From: Tricholomella constricta
Taxonomy: Eukaryota > Basidiomycota > Agaricomycetes > Agaricales > Lyophyllaceae
Assembly: GCA_013368375.1 (NCBI GenBank)
Contig: JAACJP010000043.1
Coordinates: 186,001 to 250,000, forward strand
Direction of reading: 5' to 3'
Length of the DNA: 64,000 bases
Shown here: positions 1-11,117 of the stretch, one piece after another
Layout of the letters: each line of letters starts with the position of its first letter
How positions within the stretch are numbered: position 1 is the stretch's first letter
Translations under genes and position numbers: made by a program
Notes under the pieces: generated by a model
Seen by the model: only the letters and a program-made list of their open reading frames with translations
The model's database searches: none
What the model was told of the DNA's origin: nothing

Positions 1-1438
1 AATCCTGATCAAGGAGGACGAACCCCCATTAACACTTCAATACTACCTGGGCCCCTTATCCCGTAACACGACCTTCGAAGCCGAAGCGGTCGGGGTATCA
101 CTCGGTTTGCAGCTACTAACAGAAGCCACCTTACCTAGGGTAACGACTCTGACGCTGGACAACCAGGGTGTCATACAATCTACTGCGATATACCGACAGC
201 GACAGAGTCACTATCACTTCGACGCAATACACGAACAAGCGAGAAGGATCCAGCGGCGGGAACGAGCAAGGCCTACTTACAACCTACAGATTACGTGGAT
301 ATCCGGACATTCGGGAGCGGATGGTAATGAGCTAGTCGACAAGGCGGCCAAAGAGGCGGCACAGGGGACAACCAGCGAATGGAGACGACTCCCCAAGTAC
401 ATCCGCGAACTCGGAGGGAGACTACCAGCCAGTGTATCGGCCCTCAAACAACAACACAACGCGGCCCTCAAGCGACGATGGGGCGAACGATGGCAGAAGT
501 CCCCTCGCTACACCAAATACGAGGCCTTCAAGGAAGGCCTCCCTTTTAACAACTTTCGCAGGGCGACAGAGGGTCTCACGAGGCGGCAGTACAGTCTGAT
601 AGTACAACTTCGAACTGGGCATGCCCCCCTCAACAAACACCTGTACAGGCTCACGGTCGTCGACAGCCCCAAATGCCAGCACTGCCCGGACGACGAGGAA
701 ACGTTACGACATTTCCTGTACCAATGCAGCAACTACCGCCATGCCCGGACCGACATGACTGCGAAGCTCGGAAGAGACGCCTACGCCGCCGACACTCTCT
801 ACGGCACGAAGAAAGGCATCAAGGCCCTATTACAATACATAGCGGACACAGAACGCCTGAAGGACACATTCGGTGATGTTACCCCCTACAATCTCAGTGA
901 CGACGATGAGGATGACCCCGCACAGACAGACCTTGACCCATTCGGTGACGCAGCGAATGAAGACAGCGAGGACGAATGAATCTCAAACACACCTCAAAGC
1001 TCGACCGACGAGAAGGCACAAAAGGACAGGTATAAGGGGAGGAAGGGGTCCCGGAATGGGGGTCATTTGACCCGCCAGGGAATTACTTACTAACTTCTCT
1101 CCTGTTAGCTACCGTTTCGGCGGTCCGCCCTCTCGTGAACGTCCCCCTCGGGGGCCGAGCACATTGCCAGCCGACCCACGCTACACAAACTCACGAATGG
1201 GACTAGAAACGGTACACCTCACAAGTCAGAGGGAGGTGTCTAAAACAGAGCCACCGGGCTCTGGGCAGTCGGGGGGCGTCGAGGATGGCCCGTCGACTTG
1301 CGCATTCACTACCTCAGCGGGTGCAGGATTAGGGGGCAAAGGGGCTCCTTATTATGTACATAGCATTGTAAGGACCGACATGAGCTTCCGCTCAGCGGTC
1401 AATAAACAGGGATTTTAAAAAAAAAAAAAAAAAAAAAA
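1..1438 (+). mobile_element. 3' part of a non-LTR (LINE) retrotransposon, 5' truncated by the window
   Basis: The segment begins inside an open frame that encodes RNase H and a Cys-His tail, continues through about 440 bp of apparent 3' UTR and ends in a run of about 20 A (1419-1438). This order is typical of the 3' end of Tad/L1-like LINEs. The protein differs clearly from the second LINE at 45.9-54.7 kb, so two families are present. The 5' end and target-site duplication lie outside the window or could not be found. Confidence 0.8.
2..979 (+). CDS. LINE ORF2 C-terminus: RNase H plus zinc-knuckle tail (partial)
   Basis: The frame is open from base 2, so this is the end of a longer reverse transcriptase polyprotein. 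RNase H is recognisable: a Glu in FEAEAVGVSLGLQLL, an Asp in TLTLDNQGVIQS and the last catalytic Asp region WISGHSGADGNELVDKAAKEA. About 130 residues later comes a Cys/His cluster, CQHCPDDEETLRHFLYQC, typical of the C-terminal knuckle of fungal LINE ORF2 proteins. The protein ends in an acidic tail (SDDDEDD, NEDSEDE). RNase H would remove the RNA template during target-primed reverse transcription. No internal stop is visible in the part seen, so the copy may be young. Endonuclease and reverse transcriptase domains would lie upstream of the window. Confidence 0.8.
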   Translation: MLIKEDEPPLTLQYYLGPLSRNTTFEAEAVGVSLGLQLLTEATLPRVTTLTLDNQGVIQSTAIYRQRQSHYHFDAIHEQARRIQRRERARPTYNLQITWISGHSGADGNELVDKAAKEAAQGTTSEWRRLPKYIRELGGRLPASVSALKQQHNAALKRRWGERWQKSPRYTKYEAFKEGLPFNNFRRATEGLTRRQYSLIVQLRTGHAPLNKHLYRLTVVDSPKCQHCPDDEETLRHFLYQCSNYRHARTDMTAKLGRDAYAADTLYGTKKGIKALLQYIADTERLKDTFGDVTPYNLSDDDEDDPAQTDLDPFGDAANEDSEDE

Positions 1439-1795
1439 GACCACAAAGACCATACCGGACGCTGCCTTACTGAATCCTCTTCCATTACGCTTACGTTACC
1501 ACTAACACAGACGAGCCCCTTACACGCGGAGGCAACACATAGCGCGATCACCGACTATCATTTACTATACTTACTTACTTATACTCCACTAACATCGGCC
1601 TTGTAGCCACTATTACCTGCGCATTGAGCGCTTCGAGGGAGCCCTGGCTCCCTCCAAGTGATTGCATCGACTTACACATACGGGAGACACGGACTCGACG
1701 GTTACCTAGTGAGATGTTCCCTTACATATGGTCCGCCACACCGGGGAATAACAAGATTTTTTTTAAAAAAAAAAAAACAAAAAAAGAAAGCGCAA
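1439..1795. repeat. Repeat-derived segment ending in a second A-rich tail
   Basis: No gene is visible between the first A-tail and the F-box gene. The stretch ends in T8 followed by A13 and a further A-rich run (about 1758-1790), which looks like a second LINE-type 3' end. It may be an older 3' end into which the first element inserted, or a tandem 3' UTR. This is inference from the two A-tails only. Confidence 0.4.
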
Positions 1796-1982
1796 TGAAT
1801 AAAGTGGTGCGGGCCGGTGTCACGTATTTGTGCAACGCGCGTGGACCACGTGGTGGGTACATCCTGTTTGAGAACCTGGTCGAGTCTAGTCTCAGGCGAG
1901 GTGGCTGTTGTTGGACTCTTACCACGGCGTTTCTGGCCCTCGGGCACATTTCACCATACTTTGACCCACTCAGTAGAGCGAG

Positions 1983-3889
1983 ATGCGCCAAACCAACGTC
2001 GAGCGTCCTGAGTTGGCAAAGACATCTCGACGTCGGAGTTTGAGTGCACTCTTTCGAATCCCTCTTTCAACGCGAACACCGGATTGCCCTGCGATACCAG
2101 CACCTAAACCCCTAGGCGCCATTTCTATCCCAGCGGAAATCATATGGGAGATTGTCCATCTTCTGCACCCTGCCGACATATTGAGCTTCAGTCTGACGGT
2201 ACCAAATAAACCTTACTTCCGAGTGTCTCCTGCGAGACAGCTGACCTTTGCCCACAGTCTTCGGCCATACGTGCCTTCTTGGTTCCAGCCTTGTACGAGT
2301 CGGTTTATCTGAAGTCCAGTCGAAAATGTCAACTCACTTTGACGATGCTTGCGAAACGCCCGGATATATGCGCCCACATTCGTAAATTGGCGGTGCGGCC
2401 GAACTACTATCTTTCATGGCCGAGGCCGGACGAGCCTCTGCGAGAAAATTGGGTCGCATTTATGATCGAGGGAATGGCTGGGAGTCTTGTATCGTTACAT
2501 ACTTTCGACTGGGATGGACTTGAAGTACCCCAGGATCGTATGTGGGGTGCTCTTCGGAGATCGTATGTCACCACTTTGAATGAAGATACACGGACTTGGT
2601 GGCTGACTTCATAGATAGCTGTCCTAACCTGCGGAATATCTTCAGTAATGTTGGGATGCGTCCGTTAGACGCATGTAGCGAGGTAGCCGTCCTCTTGTCA
2701 GACCGAATCGCCGCTTATCCAATTACTTGGCAGTTGTTCGAATTTTCTAATCTGAAGAGTTTCTCTTTGATTGTCCGTTACGGACTCAACGGAGCAGGTC
2801 TGTCTCATCCATATATACTGTTCATTTCTCATATTTCTCAGACCTATTTCCTCCGTTGGAGGATCTCCCGGAAAACCTCTGGAACATGTTGATTCACCGC
2901 TGTCCGGATCTAGAGGAACTCGCGGTCTGCAGCTTTTCGTCGTCAACGCGTCTCTTTAATTTTCTACCCATTACAGAGGCGCGATGGGCAAAGCTGCACT
3001 CGTTGACTCTTGGATCCTTTGGCTACCAGAGCGACTTCACGCTTGGCGTAGCCGACGAAACCTCATTCTCGGAATTTTTAGAGAGCCATCCGACACTCAA
3101 GTACATCCGCTTGCAGTGGAATTTCAAGCGATGGATGTCTCCGACCCGAGTCCGGATGGGCCTGTCGACTCATGCACTTCCTGAGCTTGATACTTTTGTG
3201 GGGATATACCAGCAACTAAAGGAGCTCCCTAACCGCAAGTCCATTGAGACGCTGGATCTTACATGCGAACCTCTTCATGAGAGCCGGTTGGAAATCATAT
3301 GCCCCATCTTACAAACGCTCACATCCCTTACATCCCTGGACCTGTGGGCTCACCTTCTGAGTCCTAATCAGGATAACAGTCGTTTCTTTTCCTCCATCCT
3401 CTCTTCGTGCCCTGGACTGATAGATCTCCACTTCATGTGCACAATGACGTTCACTGCGGTGAGCCTTTCCCGTTTTCTTGTATTTAATCGAAACAGTTTT
3501 TAAGCTCCTTGCATCAATAGAAGCCATTAACGCAGCTTATATCTCAGCTGCACTTGCTTCCGGCGCTCAAACGGTTTTCGTTGACGAAGGGCCACAAGTA
3601 CGGCGATGAAACCATGCTTGAGAGTGTCCTACGGATCTTGCGATGCAGACCTACCTTACAGCAGATAAACATCCGATGGGCGCGAGAGAAAGCCCCGAAC
3701 CACCTCAAACAAGAGGGCACGTATGACATCACGACGGACGATGAAAACTACCCTGCGTATGTGATGGTGCATGAGCAGGGCATTCCACTCGTCGGACGCC
3801 CCTTCGATCGTGAATACAAGTTCACTATCCCACAGCCTAGTGTAAACTCCTTGAAGACAAGAAGACTGGTGCGGATGCTGCGTAAATGA
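1983..3889 (+). CDS. F-box protein with LRR-like C-terminal region
   Basis: Five exons can be joined: introns at 2199-2257, 2563-2618 (GTATGT donor), 2777-2841 and 3459-3520 (or to 3547, which also keeps frame). This gives about 554 residues. The N-terminal region carries an F-box, IPAEIIWEIVHLLHPADILS, followed by SSAIRAFLVPALYESVYL. The rest holds irregular leucine-rich segments such as CPDLEELAVCSF, RWAKLHSLTLGSF and LTSLTSLDLWAHL. F-box proteins link substrates to SCF (Skp1-Cullin) ubiquitin ligases, with the LRR part usually binding the substrate; the substrate here is unknown. The family is expanded and fast evolving in Agaricomycetes. The start at 1983 is the first ATG before the F-box. 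It lies only about 190 bp after a retrotransposon tail, so the promoter may be disturbed. Confidence 0.75.
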
Positions 3890-6800
3890 TGATATAATCG
3901 CCTAGGTATGTCACAGATCCTCGCCCCCTCGCAGTGCCCGTGTTCATGTATCTTACATACTTATGGTCAGATCACCGCATGTCGAGCTTTCCGAGCCTGC
4001 TTCTGACCTGACGCCTTGCATTCTACCCCCTCCGGTCCCCCCCCCCCCCCCCCATGATGACCCATGATGACGATCTCCCTTGCTATCTTGCCCTGCTCAT
4101 CCATCACTTGCACTCAAGTTCCCTCATCCATTCAACCTCTGTCTGTATCAACAACAACCCACACTTACCGTTTTCTTGGATTTACATGTACGAGTATAGT
4201 TATACAGACGTTGTATGTACTCTATATGTAAGACCCGCATCTTCTCGTTTTTTCATGTAGAACAGTCTTTACTCGCTCTCGATATTTTGGGCTTTATGGC
4301 TAATCCGATCTCGTCCTCCCATCGGTTTCGTGTTCCCTTAAGTACATAGAAGGCGTTCGCCGTCGTTTGTTTGTGTGATCTTACGGAATTGATTAGGACT
4401 GACGATCGATAGGAGGCGAGTTTGTGCTTTGGTCTGGGATGGAATGTGACGGGATGATCGGCGCGGTAAACAGATAAAGTAATGATACACTGACGATAAC
4501 CGACGATCCATAGAATTGCAAGCGTAGTGGCTCTGGAAGGCTTGAATACCGCAGATCGTTCTAACATTCTGGAGTGACGTCATTAGAAGCTAGAAGAGGA
4601 TAAGAACTTCCTGCTGTAGGATTAGCGTTCCAAGGGACCAGCTGCCCGCCTCGAGCTCATTGGCTTGTTCCTGCTGTCAGAAACTCTAATGCCATCGGTC
4701 AAAAGTGTCCCCTCAATGTTCTCGGCGGACTTGTGTTGATCCACGTCATCTATCGCATATACCTTGCTCGAGTCACTATCTTTGCCGTTAGGCAAAGTAA
4801 ATAGAACATATGAGGTCACCAGTGATGTTGAGGAAGAATCACGAGCATTTGCTCATGTATTTTTTGGAGTATGTACCTTCATAAGACAAATCGGTGTAGC
4901 TCGTAACAGATGTATCCCAGTCCGCGCATGTGTTTGCCTAGGGGTGAGAATAAGGCTAACAGTAACAGAGATGTGATCAAAGCCCAAGCCCAAGAACAGA
5001 TGTTCGGAACGTGAACTTGAAGGCTTCGGAAGGAGCTACATATGATGATGACATGGGACGGGCTTCTTTTGTACTGTTCAACCATATATCCGACATATGC
5101 ATGTGTGCTGTTAAGAGATTCATTGAGATCCAGAAACCAGATGCATGCATCTCTCGGCCGTTCGAGAAAATGGTAGAAAAGAGACTGGGCCGAGCGAGAC
5201 AGTCTAAAATTGGAAAGATCATTTTCCTGTCCTTGAGGCAGAGGCTTGTTATTGAGCGACGAGGGACGAGACGAAAGGACTTACACATATCGCACCAACC
5301 CAAGGGGAGAATAATTCTCAAGGACAACGCTCAATGAGACAAACGAAAAGAGGGTGCGACACATAAAAGAGAATATTGTGTTAGCGTTGTAATTCAAAAT
5401 TGGAACACATACATGTCCTTCTCTATTTAAAGCCAACGATTCAGAGATCGCAATCAGCTAAGATACTCGCGTAGAGGAGTATGTGATCAGGAATTGCAAA
5501 GCTGACAGTAAATGGAAAGAAGTTCGAGAAGTTCGACTTGATTTCTCCGACGCCTAAACATAGATTACGGAGCGAACAGACTGACATGGCCAGACGATAC
5601 AAGTGGGGTTTCCGAAAAAATTCTAGACAAGAATATGAAAGAGCGAGCACAGGAGCCAGTGTAAAAGCTCTAGAGGGGAGCTGTTTTGCGCTTTGCGGTC
5701 GACATCATGCCTAATTGGCTATTCTCCAGTAGTCAAGGCCAAACATAATCTGCCTTCAGTTTGGTTGGATCCGTAAGAGCCACCTTAGCGGTATGGCACC
5801 ACATGATGACGTTCAACGTTATTCCTGAGCATCTAGGAAAGGAAGCCAGAAAGTCCCGAGACCGATAGTTTATCAATAGATAGAGCGGCGGACAGTGACC
5901 GAGCATTCAGATACCCCAGACCCTAGAGCTGACGTCGCAATAATTATAGCCGTTAGATTGCGTACTTAAATGATCCTCATAATTGATGTCGTAAAGCCAG
6001 GATGAAAAAATTAGTTTGTCAGCGTCGCCACACTGTGGTAACAAGATAAGCATTTCCAGGAACAGAAGACAACGGAATGGTGGTTGTTTCTTCTGCGACA
6101 TAGTCGGACCTTTACGCTGCCGGTATCTGGGGACTGGTGCTGGAGTGTCCTGAGAATCGTCATAACTTTTCACATGTGGACTCGGCAATAGCACGAGCGC
6201 TTGATCCCAACTCTAGATGGGCCGTGATGAACATTCACTGACGACCACCGTGACTTTGTAATAGTTTACTCACGTAGCTTCGGGCCGCTTCGCCTACACT
6301 GAAGAGCATGGGGTCACAATCGACATCTGTGGAGACGTTCACGTAAGAATACGTGGTGTATCGATGAAGGTGGTGAGCACCTGCTACCAGATGCGAGTGG
6401 GAATCGGCAGTTGAATGGGTATATGGGAAAGTTGTGATATGCAACGTAGAGTTTGACAGGACAGCGCAAAAAATATCGGCCTTCACACTGCACAGAACTG
6501 CAAGGGGAAAAGTCGGCGATACTGGAATTGTGAATGTACTCTCTGAGGAAAGATTCGAGATTAAGAAGAGTCAATAATAACAGACGTTCGAGAATCGATG
6601 AGGTCGGTCTCCAGTCTCAGGATGAAGATTTTGCTTTTCTTCGAAGCCATCATGTTGGTGCAAGATTGATCTCACAACTTGTGGTGTTCGTGGGCACGGG
6701 TGCGAATGATGTAAGCGACCGGCCCGTTCCCGCTCCCCACTACCACTCACTCCCATGTGGCATACGGACACCAACTCCATCTCATACTTATGGAATACAC

Positions 6801-7177
6801 TTCAAACCGTGGAGCTCCTTTCAGTCGTGCCTCTATTGGCCTTTTTGGTTTCCAAACACTTCCGCAGTTCACGAGGACTCAGGCTGTCAGCAATTCAGAG
6901 AAAACATATCACTTTCGGCTGGCGCTAGGGAAAATAATAATAGAAGCATTCCTGGAGCTTCTTGAGCTCTTCATCCCCATTACGCCCGCCTCTCATGGTC
7001 TCATGAGATTCATGTTGCGGTGTGTCGCATCCCATGACCCAAGGAATTGGGGGCATGTAGTTGGTAATGGTGTGGTAGCGAGCGACCCGCTGTATAAATG
7101 CTTCTCGCTTCTTCGAAAATTTCTCCTTGCGTTTTGCCTTTTCTTTGACACGTCCTAGCGGAAAGCCTCCTGTGAAG
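3890..7177. other. Long intergenic stretch, no supported gene
   Basis: Several open frames up to 143 codons occur on both strands (for example 5011-5337 and 6534-6965 on +). None has a recognisable domain, a consistent splice pattern or a convincing start. The only clear structure is a C17 run near 4037. The last few hundred bases should hold the promoter of the transporter. Confidence 0.5.
4037..4053 (+). repeat. C17 homopolymer
   Basis: Uninterrupted run of 17 C, followed directly by two near-copies of ATGATGACC. A second C17 run on the same strand lies at 16833-16849. Confidence 0.95.
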
Positions 7178-9564
7178 ATGGGTGTAAGTTTGCTTTTTCA
7201 CACATTTTGAAAAAGTCTAATCGGATGCCTCTTCCCAGTACAGTGCTCGTATTGCCTCCAATCCCGTGCGTCAAAGCATCCAAGGAAATACCTTTCAGTG
7301 TTGACGACTATCGTAGTATGTGGTGGGATCATTTGCCTGTATCGGAGGAGGCCTCTTCGGCTTGGATATCTCCTCCATGTCAGGCGTGTTGAATGTACGT
7401 CCATTTTAAGGCGTCCTTTTTCTTGTCAACTGACTTCTGGGATGCTCCGCAGAATAAGTCATATCTTAGAGTCTTCAACAAGGTGAGCCCATATTCAATG
7501 TGCCTGCTAGATCCACTGCTCAACCTGTATTAGCCTGGACCCACTGCACAGGGAGGGATAGTTGCTTCTATGCCTGCCGGTTCTCTCTTCGGCGCACTCC
7601 TCGTTACACAGCTCGCAGATAGGATTGGACGCAAGAAGACGATCATCCTCGCGGGCATCGTTTGGGTCATTGGCGCCATCCTCCAGTGTGCTTCGATTGT
7701 GAGTAGAGATCCTGTCTGATCAGGTTTGCGCGCATAATCGACATGAGCCGCCAGAACCGTGGCATGCTTGTAGTCGGACGGGTAATCGCCGGCATCTCCG
7801 TCGGTCTCTCAAGTGCTGTGGTCCCTATCTACCAATCGGAAATCACTCCTCCTGCTATTCGTGGACGAATGGTCTCGCTGCAACAATGGTATAGTGTTCG
7901 TGCTCATCAGTGGGTGGAGGGAAACTCACGAGGCCATGGCGGTGTTTTTTCAGGTCCATTACATGGGGCATTCTGATCCAGTATTTCATTCAATTTGGTT
8001 GCTCTTACATCGATGGTGTTGCCTCCTTCCGTATTCCATGGGGCCTTCAAATGATTCCCGCCATCATCCTCAGCGCCGGGATGGTGATGTTCCCTGAAAG
8101 CCCTCGTTTCCTTTTTGACCATGGCAGGTGGGTACTGGATGGTGTGATTGTTATCCTGGTTAAAAATAACCCCTCCTGGACAGGGAGGAGGAGGCGCTGC
8201 AGGTTCTCGCTGATCTCCATGGCAAAGGTGACAAGACGAACGAGCTAGTAGTTTTGGAATATGAGGAAATCAAGCAACAAGTAAGCACTTCCTCCCTTAC
8301 ACTTCGAGAAAGACCCACAACCCCCGCGTAGGTATACTTCGAACGTAATGAGGGAGCAAAGTCCTACCTTGATCTTTTAAAACCCGGAAATCCCCGCCGC
8401 GTCATGCTGGGATGTTGTCTCCAGATGTGGTCTCAACTGAGTGGAATGAACGTCATGATGTATGTTCGCACTCCTTTCTGTTGTGCATCGATTCACTTAT
8501 ATATACGGATTAGGTACTACATTATCTACGTTTTCCAGGGTGCAGGTCTTACGGGTACTCGTAGCAATTTGATCGCCGATGTATGTGGCTCGCAGATGTT
8601 AGCTTCTTCCAAACTGATGGTCTTTCCAGTCCGTCCAATACGTTCTTAATGTGGTCTTCACCGGTAAGCTATGGTACCTATATTTGTAGGATGAAATATT
8701 TCTCACATGCATCCTTACCAGTACCTGCGATCATCTATATCGACAAGTGGGGTCGCAGGCCCATGTTGATTGCCGGTACTTTGGCCATGGGCTTCTGGCT
8801 GTCCCTAGTAGGTGGACTTCAAGGACGTTTTGGAGCCTGGGGTGAGATTGATGGAACACGTACGTGAAATCTGACCTGTTACCATCACCATTGATCCAAT
8901 TTTATCGCATCTAGCAATTTGGCTTGTCTCCGACAATGAGGCAGCTACGAAAGCTATCATCGTATGCTCTTACTTTTTCGTATGCAGGTGAGTCTTAGCA
9001 GTATCCTTCGTCTCCCACTCTATGTTCTAACTGTCCCCCAGTTTCGCTATCAGCATGGGACCAGTTTCTTGGACGTACCCTGCCGAGTTGGTAAGTTTGG
9101 ACCACGTCTACCAATGCTGCTGTTCCAACTAAAACTCGACCTCCTGTTCAGTACTCCTTGAAGATTCGAGGAAAGGCTGTTTCATTGGCAACTGCGACCA
9201 ACTGGGTCTTCAACTTTGCTTTGGCGTGGGCCGTACCTCCTGGATTGGCAAACGTTGCCTGGAAAACGTACTATATTTTCGCGACCTTCAACTTCGCGGC
9301 CTGCATCCACATCTTCTTCATGTACCCCGAAACTGTCGGCCGTACTTTGGAGGAAGTCGAAGAGATCTTCCAACAAGGACATCTCTTTACGGCCTGGAAA
9401 ATCGACAAGAACGTTGGAAAGAAGACCCTTGACGAAGTCGTGGCGAAATCAAAACATCTACCAGTGTGTATTGCAACTGACAGTCTGGCCACGTGTTGCA
9501 CTCAGCCTTCATTTCTCAGATTGACGAACACCACGATTCAATGGATGAAAAGTCTTCTGCATGA
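7178..9564 (+). CDS. MFS sugar transporter (hexose/polyol type)
   Basis: Sixteen exons can be joined in one frame. The first encodes only Met-Gly before a GTAAGT donor (intron 7184-7238), the second nine residues (7239-7265), and the last ends IDEHHDSMDEKSSA. The result is a 12-helix major facilitator of about 530 residues. Diagnostic motifs are GGGLFGLDISSMSG in helix 1, DRIGRKKT in loop 2-3, GRVIAGISVG, VPIYQSEITPPAIRGR, QQWSITWGILIQYFIQFG, PESPRFL before the central loop, DKWGRRP, and PETVGRTLEEVEEIF after helix 12. These define the sugar porter family; the YQSEI and ITWGILIQ segments resemble fungal STL1-like and hexose transporters. It would carry a monosaccharide or polyol across the plasma membrane, probably by proton symport. 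The substrate cannot be read from the sequence. Confidence 0.92.
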
Positions 9565-11102
9565 TCACGATTTCTTTACGGTCTTACGCTTGTATTGATG
9601 GTTTTCTTTTTCGCGCTTTATAACTCTGTATTTGAATTGATTGATGATCGCCATGACTGTAAGACTTTCATAGAGTCAGATTACCTACTGCAATGCCGTA
9701 GTAGACAACTGCAACTCGCAAATTTCCCTCATAACCGTATAGTAATAGAGGATGATAGTAATCTTTCTGAGAAGCGTCGTTATCGCGTCCCAGGCCACCA
9801 CGTTTCTTTGATTCTTATACTGCCCTTGCTCTCTGAATCAGATAGAGTAGGACTCAAGGGCTTTTAGTGGAAGTGACAGGAAATCGTCTCACGTTCGTGG
9901 TACCTCATTTCTCTAGCATCCATTTGGAGAATAGCGATGGGCGGAAATCTAAGTCCAATCAGGTACAAGTACATGATAGTGATAAGGTTGGGATCCTTTG
10001 ATTTCTAGGCCGTTGCAGCAATCTTGCATCTACTGGCTTGATCAAGCCACACTTTATTACCTATTTTGTTCGTGTCTATTTTTGCAGGTTCGAATTAAAG
10101 TATTCAGCGCAGCTACCATCCGAAAACACTGGTCAAGCAGGCACTGGTGCAGTATTCAGACTTGAAAAAAGCAGTGAAGGTTTAGAACTCGGAAACCTCG
10201 GTGCATGCGACAGGTCCTGCACAAAAAGTTGGTTTTCCGTCGCATAATCGACATTTGGTGAGTGAAGTCAATTAACAAATCGCAGGAATTCCAGTGCATG
10301 ATCGCCGCCGGGCATGTATTCCCAATACAGGCGTCCAGATGCACCTGCAATCCTCAATGAGTTTCGCATGCATATAGCCCAGTGCCTACAGGAGATCGTT
10401 GCACGGGCTCGTGCCGACGGCGTGCTTCGGTGGAACTTCTAGCACGAATACGGCCTTGATGTAAATATGTTGGGAAGGCCGACGCACCACGATGTAAGAG
10501 GTTCCGGACGTGCGCTTGAAGGACCAATGATAATGTCATTCGCGCATATGCAGCCAACCCACAAGATGACGCATGACTGCATTCGCTGGACCGAGGTAGG
10601 ACGAAGACTCGACGATGAATAGCATTAGATCAACATAGCGCACATATGCAGGTCAGGATTTCTCCATCCTGAGCGGCTGGAGACGAGGTCTGTCCTTCTA
10701 CTGCTGTTAGGGCGTTTTGGCCTAGGAGCTAGGAGCTCGGCATTGATGTTTTCCGTCATTGGAGTGACGAATATGCATTTTTATTCACAGTTACCAAGGA
10801 TTGAACGGTATCAGTTTGGCATCCAAGGTTTTGAAAGCTAGTCGTTGTCTACGTTTGTTTCAGGCGTGCCCAAAAGAGTGAAACTGGTCCAGCATATGCA
10901 TCTTTGGCAACAGTTTCAAGGGTTCAGAGCAGTGCCAGCTTGACATACAAGGGTTTTTCTTTCCCAGTTTCTTTAACTGGAGGCCCTTTGTAGCCCGGAG
11001 TCATGAAGGAAGGAACACGGAAGGAGCTGAGGTCAATTTGTGGCAGTGCAATTGTCACAAATAGGCGGGTTACCTAATGGAGACAATGATACAACTACAG
11101 CC
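9565..11102. other. Intergenic region, no supported gene
   Basis: Only short unconnected frames are present. The 3' UTR of the transporter and the promoter of ATG13 should lie here. No repeat longer than a few bases was noticed. Confidence 0.5.
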
Positions 11103-11117
11103 ATGAGCACAACATGA
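11103..11117 (+). promoter_or_regulatory. Five-codon upstream ORF overlapping the ATG13 start
   Basis: ATG AGC ACA ACA TGA begins 11 bases before the assigned ATG13 start, and its stop codon overlaps that start as ATGA. If the transcript starts upstream, ribosomes would have to leak past this ATG or terminate and reinitiate on the overlapping start. Transcript ends are unknown, so this is a possibility only. Confidence 0.4.
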
